Positions 32,277 through 33,912 of a stretch of DNA of 33,912 bases are shown here, piece after piece. The DNA is from an uncultured Bacteroidales bacterium. Its GTDB lineage: Bacteria > Bacteroidota > Bacteroidia > Bacteroidales > UBA932. The notes under the pieces were generated by a model that saw only the letters and a list, made by a program, of their open reading frames with translations, was not told the DNA's origin and made no database searches. Where the stretch lies: positions 1 to 33,912 of the forward strand of contig CAJGBW010000011.1 in assembly GCA_904501835.1 (NCBI GenBank), in the 5' to 3' direction. Numbering within the stretch: the first letter of the stretch is position 1; each line of letters starts with the position of its first letter. A program made the translations under genes and the position numbers.

Positions 32277-33413
32277 ATGAAACGTAGTATCATCATAACA
32301 GGTGGAGCAGGATTTATCGGTTCCCATGTTGTCAGACTTTTTGTAAACAAATACCCTGAGTATAATATCATCAATGTCGATAAACTGACTTATGCAGGTA
32401 ATTTGGCCAATTTGAAAGACATTGAAGATAAGCCGAATTATCGTTTTGAACGCATCGATATTTGTGATTTTGATGCTATTTATGCGTTGATGCAGCGTGA
32501 GCAGGTGGATGGTGTCATTCATTTGGCTGCCGAAAGCCATGTGGATCGTTCCATTAAAGATCCGTTTACTTTTGCCCGCACCAATGTGATGGGTACGCTT
32601 TCTTTGTTGCAGGCGGCCAAATTGTATTGGGAGAGTCTTCCGGAAAAATATGAGGGAAAACGCTTCTATCATATTTCAACCGATGAAGTGTATGGCGCGT
32701 TGGAAATGAGTCATCCCGAAGGTATCGAGCCTCCTTTTACTACGGCGGCATCTTCCGGTGAGCATCATTTGGCTTATGGCGAGAAATTCTTTACCGAGGA
32801 TTTGAAATATCAGCCTCATAGCCCCTATAGTGCCTCCAAGGCCAGTTCAGACCATTTTGTGCGTGCTTTCCACGATACCTATGGCTTGCCTACCATTGTG
32901 ACCAACTGTTCCAATAACTATGGTCCTTACCAATTCCCCGAAAAGTTGATTCCTCTCTTTATCAATAATATCCGTCATCGCAAACCGCTTCCTGTCTATG
33001 GAAAGGGTGAGAATGTGCGTGACTGGCTCTACGTGGTAGATCACGCCCGTGCTATCGATGTGATTTTCCATGAGGGTAAAATTGCCGAAACTTACAATAT
33101 CGGTGGATTTAACGAGTGGAAAAATATCGATATTATCAAGGTGGTTATCAATACGGTAGATCGTCTGTTGGGTCGTCCGGAAGGGGCTGATTTGGATTTG
33201 ATCACCTATGTAACCGACAGAGCAGGACACGATTTGCGCTATGCAATTGATTCAACGAAATTGCAGCGCGAGTTGGGTTGGGAACCTTCTTTGCAGTTTG
33301 AAGAGGGTATCGAAAAGACCGTTCGTTGGTATCTTGACAACCAAGAGTGGCTCGACCAGGTCACCAGCGGCGACTATCTCAACTATTACGACGAGATGTA
33401 CAAAGGCCGTTAG
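32277..33413 (+). CDS. rfbB: dTDP-glucose 4,6-dehydratase
   Basis: A 378-residue extended short-chain dehydrogenase that converts dTDP-glucose to dTDP-4-keto-6-deoxyglucose using bound NAD. The Rossmann motif GGAGFIGSH is at 9-17. The catalytic Asp136-Glu137 pair is in STDEVYG, and the Tyr184/Lys188 dyad is in YSASK. NNYGPYQFPEKLIP and the C-terminal sugar-binding region are intact. The length is normal for Bacteroidetes members. The gene ends at a TAG with no obvious terminator downstream. rfbC and rfbD, needed to finish dTDP-rhamnose, are not in the window. Confidence 0.96.
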   Translation: MKRSIIITGGAGFIGSHVVRLFVNKYPEYNIINVDKLTYAGNLANLKDIEDKPNYRFERIDICDFDAIYALMQREQVDGVIHLAAESHVDRSIKDPFTFARTNVMGTLSLLQAAKLYWESLPEKYEGKRFYHISTDEVYGALEMSHPEGIEPPFTTAASSGEHHLAYGEKFFTEDLKYQPHSPYSASKASSDHFVRAFHDTYGLPTIVTNCSNNYGPYQFPEKLIPLFINNIRHRKPLPVYGKGENVRDWLYVVDHARAIDVIFHEGKIAETYNIGGFNEWKNIDIIKVVINTVDRLLGRPEGADLDLITYVTDRAGHDLRYAIDSTKLQRELGWEPSLQFEEGIEKTVRWYLDNQEWLDQVTSGDYLNYYDEMYKGR

Positions 33414-33538
33414 TGCCTTCTTTCTGCTCTAATATCCCGGATTTTGTGCAAGATCTGGGGCTGTCAGCGTTTCCATTTCGGGCAGTGGCATTAATGCTTG
33501 GGCTTGTTGCTGATTTTTTTGATAAAAAGAATAGTAAA

Positions 33539-33603
33539 ACTCCGTAAATCTTATAATATTTCGGGAGTTGACTCCGCAAATCTTTTAAGATTTAAGGAAT
33601 TTG
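33539..33603. repeat. Two tandem ~32-bp dyad-symmetric repeats upstream of the AAA+ ATPase gene
   Basis: Unit A (33539-33570) and unit B (33571-33603) both begin ACTCCG, then AAATCTT, with TAA in the middle and ATTT...GGA near the end. Each unit is itself an imperfect inverted repeat: A has ACTCC / GGAGT outer arms, B has a perfect AAATCTT / AAGATTT inner pair. They abut without a spacer. Unit B overlaps the -33 region of the downstream promoter, so an operator role is possible. Confidence 0.65.
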
Positions 33604-33605
33604 TG

Positions 33606-33613
33606 TATATTTG
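33606..33613 (+). promoter_or_regulatory. -7 box of the AAA+ ATPase promoter
   Basis: TATATTTG is a perfect -7 match, 23 bp before the ATG. TTTT at 33583-33586 (19-bp spacing) is the best -33 candidate and lies in repeat unit B. Confidence 0.65.
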
Positions 33614-33636
33614 CATTGAATAAAAATATAGACACT

Positions 33637-33912
33637 ATGATTACAAGAGCCATAGAGGATAGAATAAACAATGCCCTTGCAAAGAAAAAAGCTGTAACCA
33701 TAATGGGCCCGCGTCAGGTGGGAAAATCAACTCTCGCTGATGCCATCATTCCCAAAGATGCAAAAGTCCTTGAAATCAACGGTGACAACACCGACGTGCA
33801 GACTATGTTTGTAAACGTCGATGAAGCTAAGATGAAGATTCTCATTGGAAAAAATAACTTCCTATTTGTTGACGAGGCTCAGAAGATCGAGAATGTTGGC
33901 AATATGCTCAAG
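33637..33912 (+). CDS. AAA+ ATPase (AAA_14, probably DUF4143 family), 3' truncated by window edge
   Basis: An ATG at 33637 opens a frame that runs to the end of the window (92 codons, no stop). The N-terminal Walker A MGPRQVGKST is at about residues 23-32 and Walker B NFLFVDEAQ at about 75-83. This is the start of the AAA_14 domain, typical of the multi-copy Bacteroidetes ATPases that end in a DUF4143 domain; that domain would lie beyond the window. The cellular role of the family is not established. It has its own promoter and an unusual repeat pair upstream, and it seems unrelated to the glycan operon before it, so it may be an acquired or dispersed unit. Confidence 0.85.
   Translation, partial: MITRAIEDRINNALAKKKAVTIMGPRQVGKSTLADAIIPKDAKVLEINGDNTDVQTMFVNVDEAKMKILIGKNNFLFVDEAQKIENVGNMLK

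Noticed and set aside
33347..33547. A 66-codon frame after rfbB whose last 40 codons lie beyond the rfbB stop
   Set aside because: It starts inside rfbB in another frame, matches no family I know, and ends inside the dyad repeat; it is most likely chance. A decayed gene remnant in 33414-33538 cannot be excluded.

Overview
The window is a stretch of Bacteroidota chromosome, most likely order Bacteroidales. Evidence seen in the sequence: many genes are preceded by the Bacteroides-type promoter (-33 TTTG, about 19-21 bp, -7 TAnnTTTG) rather than a sigma70 -35/-10 pair; Shine-Dalgarno sequences are weak or absent; and the gene set (histone H1-like Hc1 protein, Porin_10-type putative porin, M6 and C11 secreted peptidases, dipeptidyl peptidase III, DUF1972 glycosyltransferase) is typical of that phylum. 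Family or genus cannot be fixed from this window.

Layout. 1-414: 3' end of GAPDH (gap) with a strong terminator. 505-4163: a GNAT/YghO-like protein converging on a deoxynucleoside kinase / acyl-CoA ligase operon. 4342-9231: rpsA (ribosomal protein S1), overlapped by rnz (RNase Z), then a secreted glucosaminidase with LysM domains and mltG, two cell-wall lytic enzymes. 9192-12027 on the minus strand: tyrS-rbfA-lolE-like permease, every junction overlapping, and converging on mltG with a 40-bp coding overlap. 12147-12902: tpiA. 13062-15646: secreted M6 metalloprotease plus a small lipoprotein. 15728-15904: a 58-residue histone H1-like gene. 16011-17167: rplY-pth operon. 17280-20568: divergent C11 (clostripain-type) lipoprotein peptidase and dipeptidyl peptidase III, the latter coupled to xerD (to 21455). 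21485-22534 queA diverges from dprA (22769-23926).

24001-33413 is a co-directional block for the cell surface: a putative porin, a nucleotidyltransferase/thymidylate-kinase-like fusion, an aminoglycoside-phosphotransferase-fold kinase, two GT4 glycosyltransferases, then rfbA and rfbB (first two steps of the dTDP-rhamnose or other dTDP-6-deoxysugar pathway). The genes are tightly packed (1-bp and 4-bp overlaps, 1-15 bp gaps), suggesting one operon making and probably phosphorylating a surface glycan. rfbC/rfbD are not in the window. The window ends in the 5' part of an AAA+ ATPase preceded by two tandem dyad-symmetric repeats that run into its promoter.

No tRNA, rRNA, CRISPR array, complete insertion sequence or prophage was seen. 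No gene-free gap exceeds 300 bases; the longest are 22535-22768 (queA leader structure, A/T-rich inverted repeat, dprA promoter) and 33414-33636 (tandem dyads and promoter). Most of the window is ordinary core genome. The two places most deserving a second look are the kinase/NTase-glycosyltransferase cluster (26508-31345) and the repeat-ATPase unit at the right end.
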